Origin: Candidatus Altimarinota bacterium
GTDB taxonomy: Bacteria > Patescibacteriota > Gracilibacteria > UBA1369 > LOWO2-01-FULL-3
Length of the DNA: 9,928 nt
Direction of reading: 5' to 3'
Assembly: GCA_023231115.1 (NCBI GenBank)
Contig: JALNWA010000020.1
Location: 1-9,928, forward strand
Positions 1 through 6,812 of this stretch are shown here, one piece after another; position 1 is the stretch's first letter, and the number at the start of each line of letters is the position of its first letter. The translations under genes were made by a program, and so were the position numbers. The notes beneath the pieces were generated by a model. It did no database searches. It was not told the origin of the DNA and saw only the letters and a program-made list of their open reading frames with translations.

Positions 1-1317
1 AAAAAAGATATAAATCTTATTATTACTGTCGATTGCGGAATTTCATGTTACTCGCCAATCGCAAAAGCAAAAGAAAACAAAATAGATGTAATTGTCACGG
101 ATCATCATACAATTCCGAAAGAAGTTCCGGATGCGGTGGCAATAATCCATCCAAAATACGATTCATTGTATCCTTTCAAAGAATTAACCGGAGCGGGGGT
201 TGCATTGAAAATGGCTCATGCTCTTCTTTTAAGGACAGAAAACGAAGAATCAATACACGAAAAATTGAAAAGTTTGGTTGATTTGGCCGCACTTGGAACT
301 GTCGCTGATTTGGGTCCGATAAAAGGAGAAAATAAATTTATAGTAAAAGAAGGGCTTAAATCTCTCACAAATACGAAATGGCCGGGGCTCAAGAAAATTC
401 TAAAACTTTCTGCGACGAAAGAAGAAGACGAAATAGATGGAATGACAATAGGTTTCAAAATCGCTCCGCGAATAAATGCGGCAGGCAGAATAGGGGATCC
501 ATATACCGCAATGTCGCTTCTTTTGCAGGAAGATGATGGAGAAAAAGTTGAAAAATTCGGAAATGAATTGGAAAGTCTAAATATAAAAAGACAGGAAATG
601 ACAAAAATCGCGATGGAAGAAGCCGAACAAATGTTTTTGAAAAGCGGGATGGAAAATAAAATATTGATTGTAGAAAGCCAAAATTGGCATGTTGGAATAT
701 TGGGGCTTGTTGCAGGAAGATTGGTGGAAAAATACGCAAGACCTGTCGTTTTGATGCAAGATTTCGGGGATGCATTGGTGGGATCCGCAAGGAGTCCGGA
801 ATATTTCAATATAGTAGAAGCACTAACTACTTTTGCCCATCTTCTGCCATCTTTCGGAGGTCACGCGCAAGCCGGAGGCTTCAACATAAAGAAAAAAGAC
901 TTACAAGAATTCAAAGAAAAATTGATCGAATATGCAAACAAAAAACTTGAAGGCAATGAGCTAAAGCCATCTTTAGTTATAGATTGCGAACTTGATCCGA
1001 CTGAAATAAGTTTTGAATTTATAGAAAAAATAAATCAACTAAAACCTTTCGGAATTGAAAATTTAAGACCGGTCTTTATTATGCAAGGACTTGAGCCGTA
1101 TTTTATAGATCAGGTGGGTAAAGAAAAAGATCATTTGAAATTCATGGTGAAGTCAAAAGATAAAGAAGTGAATGTAATAGGTTTCAGAATGGGGGAATTT
1201 ATGTCGCAAATCAGACAGCATAAAAAAATAGATTTAGTCTTCACTCTGGAAAAAAACGTTTGGAACGATAAAGAAAAAATTCAATTCAAAGCAATCGATT
1301 TCAGGGAAAATAAATAG
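1..1317 (+). CDS. recJ: Single-stranded-DNA-specific exonuclease RecJ (5' end outside the window)
   Basis: RecJ is a cytoplasmic 5'-to-3' exonuclease on single-stranded DNA, used in recombination and repair. The frame is open from base 1 to a TAG stop, giving 438 residues; family members usually run to about 560-580, so roughly the first 130 residues, including the first DHH motif, lie upstream. Numbering from the first in-window codon, TVDCGIS lies at 9-15 (second metal motif), VTDHH at 32-36 (the DHH motif), and an HP / GAGVALK stretch follows at 50-70. The DHHA1 domain carries GGHAQAGGF at 286-294. The C-terminal OB-like domain has PFGIENLRPVF at 349-359, where the family more often has PFGxGNPxPxF. 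A start can be drawn at the GTG of base 136, but the conserved motifs before it show that the true start is off the window. The next gene follows 119 bases later with its own promoter. Confidence 0.96.
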   Translation, partial: KKDINLIITVDCGISCYSPIAKAKENKIDVIVTDHHTIPKEVPDAVAIIHPKYDSLYPFKELTGAGVALKMAHALLLRTENEESIHEKLKSLVDLAALGTVADLGPIKGENKFIVKEGLKSLTNTKWPGLKKILKLSATKEEDEIDGMTIGFKIAPRINAAGRIGDPYTAMSLLLQEDDGEKVEKFGNELESLNIKRQEMTKIAMEEAEQMFLKSGMENKILIVESQNWHVGILGLVAGRLVEKYARPVVLMQDFGDALVGSARSPEYFNIVEALTTFAHLLPSFGGHAQAGGFNIKKKDLQEFKEKLIEYANKKLEGNELKPSLVIDCELDPTEISFEFIEKINQLKPFGIENLRPVFIMQGLEPYFIDQVGKEKDHLKFMVKSKDKEVNVIGFRMGEFMSQIRQHKKIDLVFTLEKNVWNDKEKIQFKAIDFRENK

Positions 1318-1383
1318 ATATGGAAATTTTATGTAAAGTCATTTATACTTACACCCTTTTTAGTGTTGTCTTTTTAAGGAGTA

Positions 1384-1412
1384 TTGACAAGGAGCGAAAA
1401 ATGTTTTAGAAT
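1384..1412 (+). promoter_or_regulatory. Sigma-70-type promoter of the NrnA-like gene
   Basis: A perfect -35 box TTGACA (1384-1389) is separated by 17 bases from TAGAAT (1407-1412), one mismatch from consensus. Transcription should begin near 1419, leaving a leader of about 18 bases before the ATG at 1437. The leader has no Shine-Dalgarno motif. This is the best promoter match in the window and suggests the gene is expressed independently of recJ. Confidence 0.75.
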
Positions 1413-1436
1413 GTATAGATTACGATTAAATAAAAA

Positions 1437-2849
1437 ATGACGATAAATACACAAAAACAAGTAATAGACCTAATTAAAAGAAGCAATAAAATTCTGATAT
1501 TGCCTTCAGCTCCGCTCGACGGCGATTCATTAGGAAGCGCGGTTTCCTTATATATAGCGCTTAAAAAGCTACAAAAAGAAGCAACTGTAATTTGCAGTGA
1601 ACCGATTCCGGAACTTTTACAATTTTTGCCGAATACGAAAGTTATAAGCAATCGAATGATTTCTTCCGGAGATTTTATTATCACTCTTGATTGCAAAAAG
1701 GTAAAAATAGAAAATATAAAAAGTGAAAAAGAAAACGATAAAATAAATATTATTGTAACTCCAAAAGATGGGAGATTATCGGAAGAAGATGTTTCTTTCT
1801 CAGCCGGAGGAATAGATTATGATTTGATAATTACAGTGGATACGGCTGACCTTACACAACTTCGAGATGTATATGAAAAAAATATAGAAATTTTTCATCA
1901 GGTGCCGGTAATAAATATCGATCATCACATTTCGAATGCTCATTTTGGAAAATTAAATTTCGTCGACATAATGGCATCTTCAACGACTGAAATACTTCTT
2001 CCAATTCTTGAAGAATTATCATCTGAAGAAAAAATAAATCTCATAGATGAAGACATTGCTACACTTTTATTGGCTGGAATTATTACTGACACAGGAAGTT
2101 TCCAAAACGCAAACACAACACCAAAAGCATTTGCACGCGCGGCACAATTAATCTCATACGGAGCGCGTCAGCAAGAGATAATTCAGCATGTATATAAGAC
2201 AAAACAATTAAGCCAACTTAAACTTTGGGGAAGGGTTCTTTCAAAAATTCAAGTTGATGAAAAACACAGAATAGTTTGGTCAGCAGTAAGCCGACAGGAT
2301 TTCAAAGATACTGAAAGTTCAGACGAACAAACAGGAGATATCATAGATGAATTAATGACAAATGCTCCGGGAGCGGAAATAATAATCCTTCTAAAAGAAA
2401 AAGAAGATGGAGCAGTTTCAGCAAGTGTAAGAACAACAAATCCATCAGTAGATGCTTCGAAAATCGCTGAAGCTTTTGGAGGAGGAGGGCACAATCAAGC
2501 GGCTGGATTCAGAATTTCGAATATGAGTTTAATGGATAGCGAATATAAAATAATAAATTTTTTGAAAAATTTCCAAGAAGAAAGATTAGGCGTAATTGCA
2601 GAAAGAGAAGAATCAAAAATTATAGATGTTGAAAGTCTTATGAATCAGGCAAAAGAAGCACAGAAAGCACAGGAAATGATAACAAATTCAGTACTTCCAA
2701 AAACTTCGGAAGAACCTAAACAAGAATCTGAAAAACCAAAGAAAAAAACAAAATCAGAAGAAAAAGAACAAACTCCAAAAAAAGAATTCAACCCAAAAGC
2801 ACCTAAGGAGAAGCCTATATCCGGGGTTGCTTACCGCTTTGAGGATTAA
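1437..2849 (+). CDS. DHH/DHHA1-family phosphoesterase, NrnA-like (putative nanoRNase / pAp phosphatase)
   Basis: A 470-residue DHH-superfamily protein. NrnA relatives degrade 2-5 nt oligoribonucleotides and dephosphorylate pAp; the exact substrate here is inferred. Motif I is PLDGDSLGSA at 26-35, with D28 and D30; the His usually found four residues before the first Asp (HxxPDGD) is Ser24. Motif II is TVDTAD at 133-138, motif III IDHH at 161-164, and motif IV ITDTGSF at 216-222. The DHHA1 domain ends with GGGGHNQAAGF at 348-358. Between motifs I and II there is an insertion-like segment at about 85-128. After residue 390 comes a helical, then Lys/Glu/Pro-rich tail, probably disordered, ending in ISGVAYRFED. 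An in-frame TAA at 1431-1433 makes ATG 1437 the first usable start. The last 35 bases overlap the convergent transporter gene. GdpP-type cyclic-dinucleotide phosphodiesterase activity is an alternative, but the membrane and GGDEF-like parts of GdpP are absent. Confidence 0.87.
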   Translation: MTINTQKQVIDLIKRSNKILILPSAPLDGDSLGSAVSLYIALKKLQKEATVICSEPIPELLQFLPNTKVISNRMISSGDFIITLDCKKVKIENIKSEKENDKINIIVTPKDGRLSEEDVSFSAGGIDYDLIITVDTADLTQLRDVYEKNIEIFHQVPVINIDHHISNAHFGKLNFVDIMASSTTEILLPILEELSSEEKINLIDEDIATLLLAGIITDTGSFQNANTTPKAFARAAQLISYGARQQEIIQHVYKTKQLSQLKLWGRVLSKIQVDEKHRIVWSAVSRQDFKDTESSDEQTGDIIDELMTNAPGAEIIILLKEKEDGAVSASVRTTNPSVDASKIAEAFGGGGHNQAAGFRISNMSLMDSEYKIINFLKNFQEERLGVIAEREESKIIDVESLMNQAKEAQKAQEMITNSVLPKTSEEPKQESEKPKKKTKSEEKEQTPKKEFNPKAPKEKPISGVAYRFED

Positions 2850-3741
2850 AAATAAGTTGTAAAGGAATAAGACCAACAGCCCAAATTATTTCATACAAAA
2901 CACATAAAAGAGTTGTTGTTTGATCGAAATATTGGTTTGCCAAAACTATTGAAAATCCGACATTGAAATAAGCTAAGAGCACAATATTGGAAATCATATA
3001 ACTTTTTTTATATTTCCAAATCGAAACAATAATTGAAATAACATGTAAAACAGCCGAGAATGCCAAAATAAAAACAAACAAAATATAAGATTTTGATAAA
3101 TTTGAAAGAACCAAATCGGAGAAAGGCGCAATAATACAAATTCCAAATATAAATAAAACACATGAGACAATTTTGGAAGAATTATCAATAATAAAATTGG
3201 AAAACTTTGTCAGGAATTTTTTGGACAAAAACGCCAACAAAAACGGTAAGAAAACTATTGTCCCAAGAAAAATAATCATATGAAGAGGATCTAATTCAAC
3301 CTTTGTCCCGACCGAATAAAACAACACAAGCGGCAGAATTAGAGGTGTGATTAAATTTGTAAGGACTGAAACAATCATTCCGAATTTTATGTCACCTTTT
3401 AAAACAAGCAATACTCCGGGAGTTGCCATTGCTGATGGTGTAGCCGAAAGAAGCATTACGGCAATTCTGTAATCTTCAGGAATATATTTCAAAAAAATAA
3501 AAGCAATAAGAGGAAGTCCAATCATTTTTACCAAACTTATAAAAATGATATACCACGGTTTTTTTAAATTTTTCAAAATTTCGGACGGCGTTATTTTCAA
3601 TGCGGAAAGATACAAAAGAGCCATAAGACTAAAAGTGACATACCATTTCATAAGCAATGGAATCAAATCACCGTCAATAAAACGACCTGAGAAAAGGCCA
3701 ATCAAAAGCCCTAAGAATACCGTACCTCCCAAATATTTCAT
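2815..3741 (-). CDS. BASS-like (bile acid:sodium symporter superfamily) membrane transporter
   Basis: A 308-residue, very hydrophobic protein with about nine to ten predicted membrane spans, the size and layout of BASS/SBF-family transporters, which move organic anions across the cytoplasmic membrane. The segment ATPSAMATPGVLLVLKGD at 100-117 aligns by eye with the family's PGGxxSNxxxxxAxGD crossover region, and YFNVGFSIVLANQYF at 258-272 aligns with the ExGxQNxxLAxxLA crossover. At the sodium-site positions the usual Asn of SN is Pro108, and the Glu and Gln before QN are Leu255 and Phe259, so sodium coupling is doubtful and the substrate is unknown. AEC (auxin efflux carrier) or Acr3-type transporters share this fold and remain possible. 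The ATG lies in the stop codon of the upstream small gene (TCAT on the + strand, 3738-3741), implying translational coupling. The 3' end overlaps the NrnA-like gene by 35 bases. Confidence 0.7.
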   Translation of the reverse strand: MKYLGGTVFLGLLIGLFSGRFIDGDLIPLLMKWYVTFSLMALLYLSALKITPSEILKNLKKPWYIIFISLVKMIGLPLIAFIFLKYIPEDYRIAVMLLSATPSAMATPGVLLVLKGDIKFGMIVSVLTNLITPLILPLVLFYSVGTKVELDPLHMIIFLGTIVFLPFLLAFLSKKFLTKFSNFIIDNSSKIVSCVLFIFGICIIAPFSDLVLSNLSKSYILFVFILAFSAVLHVISIIVSIWKYKKSYMISNIVLLAYFNVGFSIVLANQYFDQTTTLLCVLYEIIWAVGLIPLQLIFNPQSGKQPRI

Positions 3742-3980
3742 TCTGTCGGAGGTTTAATTGTAGGCGGCTCAAGATTTGGAGCATGATCAGGAAGTCCGCT
3801 GCCATTTGGATTTACAGAAACAGTATTGTTTTCGGAAAAGGTAACATCCACCATTGGGAATTCATCAGAATCCCTTACAAAAGAATTAATAAAACTTGAA
3901 ACGGCTAAAGCAACAACTATTAAAGCCGCTACTATGGCGATTAAATAATTTTTAGGAGAAATTTTTTTTGCTTTTGCCAT
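3738..3980 (-). CDS. Small single-span membrane protein of unknown function
   Basis: An 80-residue protein I do not recognise. The N-terminus is basic (MAKAKKISPK), followed by one hydrophobic segment at about 12-32, then an acidic and Asn/Pro-rich tail ending in PPTIKPPTE. The positive-inside rule predicts an inner-membrane anchor with about 48 residues outside; no lipobox Cys is present and the segment looks like an anchor rather than a cleaved signal. It sits 24 bases after the SLH-protein gene and shares ATGA with the transporter gene, so the three are probably one transcript. That context supports a real gene and suggests an envelope or transporter-associated role, which is inference only. 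No Shine-Dalgarno motif precedes the ATG; an AT-only inverted repeat lies there instead. The stop is TGA. Confidence 0.75.
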   Translation of the reverse strand: MAKAKKISPKNYLIAIVAALIVVALAVSSFINSFVRDSDEFPMVDVTFSENNTVSVNPNGSGLPDHAPNLEPPTIKPPTE

Positions 3981-3982
3981 TT

Positions 3983-4010
3983 TTTTAATTTAAAAATTTA
4001 CAAATTAAAA
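3983..4010 (-). repeat. AT-only inverted repeat between SLH and small membrane genes
   Basis: A perfect 9-bp inverted repeat, TTTTAATTT (3983-3991) against AAATTAAAA (4002-4010), with a 10-base loop. It spans the TAA stop of the SLH gene (4005-4007) and ends two bases before the ATG of the small membrane gene. With no G:C pair it is thermodynamically weak, and on the transcribed strand it is followed by A residues, not U, so it is not a terminator. It may be chance in AT-rich DNA. Confidence 0.35.
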
Positions 4011-5321
4011 CGCACTTGTTCTTCCGTCCCTCTTGTCCAAAATAGTATCACTATTCCTTTCATATTTGAAAGTCTTATTTACCCCACTGCTATAATAATA
4101 ATCAACCGGACCGGTTCCGACACCGATAGAATCAGTTTCTATAATAGTTTTTTCGGGCAATTGATTGAGAGCATTCATTCCTTTTCCCTCAACTAAAATT
4201 TTAGAATAAATTTCATTCAACACTTCCGTGTAATCAATTTGGCTGTCTAAAGCCAAATCTTTATATTCAAAAGTGGAAAGCATGGCCTTCAAATATTGTT
4301 GTAATTTAAATCCCAAAACTCCTCCGCCAAATTCCGTATAAACAACAAAAACTTTTCCACTGTCCAAGTAAACATACCAATCCACGGTTCTTGATTTTGG
4401 ATATAAAACCTCCATCGCGGAAAGTCCGTGAAGTTTAAATTCGGTATATTCTGCGCCAGGGAAAGCCAATTTTAAATTTTCAAAATATTGAGAGGACGTC
4501 ATATTAGCATCATTTTTATCCAAAGTGACCCACAATCTGCCTGAATTCGGATAAATTTTTGCGGGAGAAAATTGCAAAAATTCTTTATCGGCTCTATAAA
4601 AAATAACTTCACTTTTATTCTCTATTGCTTGCCAAGTATTATCATCATATTTTATTTGGAATGGGAGATATTTTCCTGTAAAAGTCGCCCAATTTGTATA
4701 AAGAGGGAATGATTCCCCGTTTTTTTCTGAAACAATCATCATTCGATAAACAACTTCTGAAAAAGCTTGACGAGTCATTGGTTGTTCAGCATGAAGATTT
4801 CCGTAGTCATCTGAAAGAACTATATTATGGTCTCTGGCGTAAAGCGCATAAACTGCATACCAATCATCTTTTGAAGTATCAAGAAAAACATTGCTCTCAA
4901 CTTTTTCCGGAATTTTTGCATTTCCGGCAACCTCTATAATCTTAAGAGTTTCAGCAAGATTTATATTATTTTCAGGTTTAAATTTACCGTCTTTATATCC
5001 GGAAAGAAGACCTTCTTCCTTGCTGGCCATTACAAAAGGAAAAAACCAATCGCTTTTTTTTACGTCCGGAAAAGATTCTTCAAAAACTTTATCATATGGA
5101 ATATTGAAAGCCTTCACTATTATCTTTGTGGCTTCGGCCCTGTTTACAAGTCCATCAGGTTTAAAAGTTCCGTCTATATAACCGTTGATTATGCCCTTAT
5201 CGACGAGATATTTTATCGCGACAAAGTGTTCATTGTCGCTTGAAACATCAGGGAAATCAGCGGCAAAAACTATGCTTGAAGAAATAAGGAACAGAAACAA
5301 AAAAGTAAAAAATTTTTTCAT
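4005..5321 (-). CDS. Secreted S-layer-homology (SLH) domain protein
   Basis: A 438-residue exported protein. The signal peptide is clear: MKK, a hydrophobic core at 4-19, and likely cleavage after Ala20 (VFA|AD). Three SLH repeats follow at about 23-72 (FPDV start, INGYIDGTFKP, NRAEATKII), 84-132 (FPDV, LSGYKDGKFKP, INLAETLKII) and a more degenerate third at 146-195 (FLDT, MTRQAFSEVV). SLH triplets bind secondary wall polymers and hold proteins at the cell surface. Residues about 200-355 look like a globular beta-rich domain (FQIKYDDNTW, GRLWVTLDK) that I cannot assign. A C-terminal segment at about 364-438 contains IGVGTGPVDYYYS, YERNSDTILD and ends GRTSAF; no catalytic motif is visible. The gene heads a probable operon with the small membrane protein and transporter, behind a promoter in the 79-base gap after hisS. 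The start is fixed by the signal peptide; no SD motif precedes it. Confidence 0.9.
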   Translation of the reverse strand: MKKFFTFLFLFLISSSIVFAADFPDVSSDNEHFVAIKYLVDKGIINGYIDGTFKPDGLVNRAEATKIIVKAFNIPYDKVFEESFPDVKKSDWFFPFVMASKEEGLLSGYKDGKFKPENNINLAETLKIIEVAGNAKIPEKVESNVFLDTSKDDWYAVYALYARDHNIVLSDDYGNLHAEQPMTRQAFSEVVYRMMIVSEKNGESFPLYTNWATFTGKYLPFQIKYDDNTWQAIENKSEVIFYRADKEFLQFSPAKIYPNSGRLWVTLDKNDANMTSSQYFENLKLAFPGAEYTEFKLHGLSAMEVLYPKSRTVDWYVYLDSGKVFVVYTEFGGGVLGFKLQQYLKAMLSTFEYKDLALDSQIDYTEVLNEIYSKILVEGKGMNALNQLPEKTIIETDSIGVGTGPVDYYYSSGVNKTFKYERNSDTILDKRDGRTSAF

Positions 5322-5342
5322 AGGAAACTTTTATTCAAATTA

Positions 5343-5370
5343 AATATACACCAAATAAAACGCAATTCAA
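5343..5370 (-). promoter_or_regulatory. Candidate promoter of the SLH-protein operon
   Basis: On the - strand, TTGAAT (bases 5370-5365) is followed after 16 bases by TATATT (5348-5343). Transcription would begin near 5336, about 15 bases before the ATG at 5321. The short, SD-less leader resembles that predicted for the NrnA-like gene. Assignment is by motif only, and such boxes occur easily in AT-rich DNA. Confidence 0.5.
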
Positions 5371-5383
5371 ACGCTACAGTTAC

Positions 5384-5405
5384 AAAAAAACTTATGGAGT
5401 CTAAG
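5384..5405 (-). terminator. Weak candidate intrinsic terminator after hisS
   Basis: On the - strand, CTTA (5405-5402) can pair with TAAG (5394-5391) across a 7-base loop, followed at once by seven T residues (5390-5384). The pairing begins inside the hisS stop region. A 4-bp stem is short for an intrinsic terminator, so read-through into the SLH gene is possible. Confidence 0.3.
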
Positions 5406-6741
5406 AATAAATAATTTCTCCCGGTGTATATCTATCAAGATTTTTTTCTCCGATAAGTTTTATAAGTTTCGGAACAACATTTTCCATTTTTACAGTTTCC
5501 TGAACTCCTTTTTTCATGTCTCTGATAATCGCGACACCTTCACGAACCTCGGTAATTCCGATTATTACAGAGTATGGTACTTTAAATTTATCGGCTATTC
5601 TAAGCTGTATATTGATAGATCCTTTTCCAAGAGCTCCCATAGTTTTTATTCCTGCCTCACGCATGTCATCTATAAGATTTAGACATTTTTTCTTTGCCTC
5701 ATTTCCAAGTTGAGCGACAAAAACATGAAGCTCGTCTTTGGAAGGCACACGAATTTTTTCTCGTTTCATATTTGCAATAATCCTTTCAATTCCGGCGGCA
5801 TATCCAACGGCCGGAGTTGGCTGTCCGCCCATCAGTTCGACAAGTCCGTCATATCTTCCTCCTCCTCCAACGGCATTTTGTGCGCCTTCATCTTTATCCC
5901 AAAATTCAAAAACAGTTTTTGTGTAGTAATCAAGTCCGCGAACAAGTCTTGGATTTTCAACATATGGAATTTTAATTTCATCCAAATATCCTTTTAATTC
6001 TTCATGAAATTCAAGAGATTCTTTATCAAGATAATCTTTCATTTGCGGAGCCATTTGTGCCAAAATTTGGCAGTCTTCAGCCTTACAATCAAGAAGTCTC
6101 ATAGGATTTATTCCTAGTCTTACTTTGCAATCTTCACAAAGAGATCTTTCTTTTCCGGCATAATAATCCTGCAAAACTCCTGCATATTTTTTTCTTGAGT
6201 CAGGCGTACCGATTGTATTTAATTGCAAAGAGAAAAATTTGGCAATTCCAAGATCTTCGTGAATTTTTATAGCCAATTGAATAAGTTGAGCATCAAGAGC
6301 AGGATCGCTTTCTCCAATAATCTCAAATCCAAACTGCCAGAATTGGCGATATCTTCCTTTTTGTGGACGGTCATATCTAAAATGCGGCTCAATATAGAAC
6401 AAAAGCACAGGTTGTGGCCATTGATTCATATTGTTTTGAATGTAGCTTCTCACAACAGGCGCGGTACTTTCAGGCTTAAGAGTAAGGCTTCTGCCTTTCT
6501 TGTCCTCGAAAGTGTACATCTCTTTTGAAACAATATCGCTTCCGGCTCCAATACTTCTTTTGAAAACTTCCGTAAACTCGAAAATAGGCGTTGTTATACG
6601 TCTAAAACCGGCTTGTCTCGCTCTATGTCTCACAACTTTTTTTATATAAGTGTAAAAATCCTGATCCATAGGCAAAATGTCGTGCACTCCCTTTGGATTT
6701 TGGAACGGCTCGTATTTCTTCTTTTGTATTTCCTCAGGCAT
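5401..6741 (-). CDS. hisS: Histidyl-tRNA synthetase
   Basis: A complete 446-residue class II aminoacyl-tRNA synthetase that charges tRNA-His with histidine using ATP; cytoplasmic and normally a homodimer. The N-terminal catalytic entry (NPKGVHDILP) is at 15-24. Class II motif 2 is FYIEPHFRYDRPQKGRYRQF at 115-134. The histidine-specific loops are LVRGLDYYTKTVFEF at 266-280 (HisA) and AVGGGGRYDGL at 290-300 (HisB). Motif 3 is PAVGYAAGIERI at 310-321. The anticodon-binding domain covers about 336-430. C202, C205, C219 and C224 form a CxxC...CxxxxC set that could bind zinc in the insertion domain, a pattern I believe occurs in other bacterial HisRS. Length matches the family, with about ten extra N-terminal residues. 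It follows tsaD after 71 bases, a gap that holds its own candidate promoter and a hairpin. The leader lacks an SD motif and is too short for a T-box. Confidence 0.97.
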   Translation of the reverse strand: MPEEIQKKKYEPFQNPKGVHDILPMDQDFYTYIKKVVRHRARQAGFRRITTPIFEFTEVFKRSIGAGSDIVSKEMYTFEDKKGRSLTLKPESTAPVVRSYIQNNMNQWPQPVLLFYIEPHFRYDRPQKGRYRQFWQFGFEIIGESDPALDAQLIQLAIKIHEDLGIAKFFSLQLNTIGTPDSRKKYAGVLQDYYAGKERSLCEDCKVRLGINPMRLLDCKAEDCQILAQMAPQMKDYLDKESLEFHEELKGYLDEIKIPYVENPRLVRGLDYYTKTVFEFWDKDEGAQNAVGGGGRYDGLVELMGGQPTPAVGYAAGIERIIANMKREKIRVPSKDELHVFVAQLGNEAKKKCLNLIDDMREAGIKTMGALGKGSINIQLRIADKFKVPYSVIIGITEVREGVAIIRDMKKGVQETVKMENVVPKLIKLIGEKNLDRYTPGEIIYS

Positions 6742-6754
6742 ATTATTAAAAATT

Positions 6755-6771
6755 AAGACAATAGCTGTCTT
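6755..6771 (-). other. Hairpin in the tsaD-hisS gap: tsaD terminator or hisS leader element
   Basis: On the - strand AAGACA (6771... downwards 6766) pairs with TGTCTT (6760-6755) over a 5-base loop, and AATTTTTAAT follows. Six perfect pairs with a short T run allow a weak intrinsic terminator for tsaD. If the candidate hisS promoter just upstream is used, the same hairpin would instead lie at the very 5' end of the hisS mRNA, where it could stabilise the transcript or affect initiation. Confidence 0.45.
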
Positions 6772-6773
6772 CT

Positions 6774-6801
6774 ATCTTAACACAATTTATCCATCTTTCA
6801 A
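6774..6801 (-). promoter_or_regulatory. Candidate extended -10 promoter of hisS
   Basis: On the - strand, TTGAAA (6801-6796) is followed after 16 bases by TAAGAT (6779-6774), preceded by TGT, which fits an extended -10 (TGn). Initiation would fall near 6767, at the start of the hairpin, giving a leader of roughly 25 bases. hisS may therefore be transcribed both from here and by read-through from tsaD. Confidence 0.45.
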
Positions 6802-6812
6802 TGGAGAAATAA

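Noticed and set aside
216..809. 197-codon open frame on the - strand inside recJ
   Set aside because: It lies wholly antisense to a conserved recJ region, and its translation is a Ser/Phe-rich composition typical of reverse-strand shadows with no recognisable domain.
1..1317. recJ as a truncated gene or pseudogene starting at GTG 136
   Set aside because: The frame is open to base 1 and the second metal motif and the DHH motif lie before base 136, so the gene is simply cut by the window edge.
1351..1376. Possible terminator after recJ: ACAC / GTGT stem followed by TTTTT
   Set aside because: Only four base pairs with an eight-base T-rich loop, and four bases separate the stem from the T run. 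Too weak to call.
2700..2800. Lys/Glu-rich end of the NrnA-like gene as a separate gene or nucleotide repeat
   Set aside because: It is in frame with the DHH domain, has no start signal, and the repetition is loose amino-acid bias rather than a true DNA repeat.
5710..5997. Open frames on the + strand within hisS
   Set aside because: They mirror the conserved HisB/HisA-coding region on the opposite strand; no start signal or protein motif supports them.
6742..6812. T-box riboswitch upstream of hisS
   Set aside because: The gap is 71 bases in total, with no T-box consensus or specifier loop space; only a small hairpin is present.
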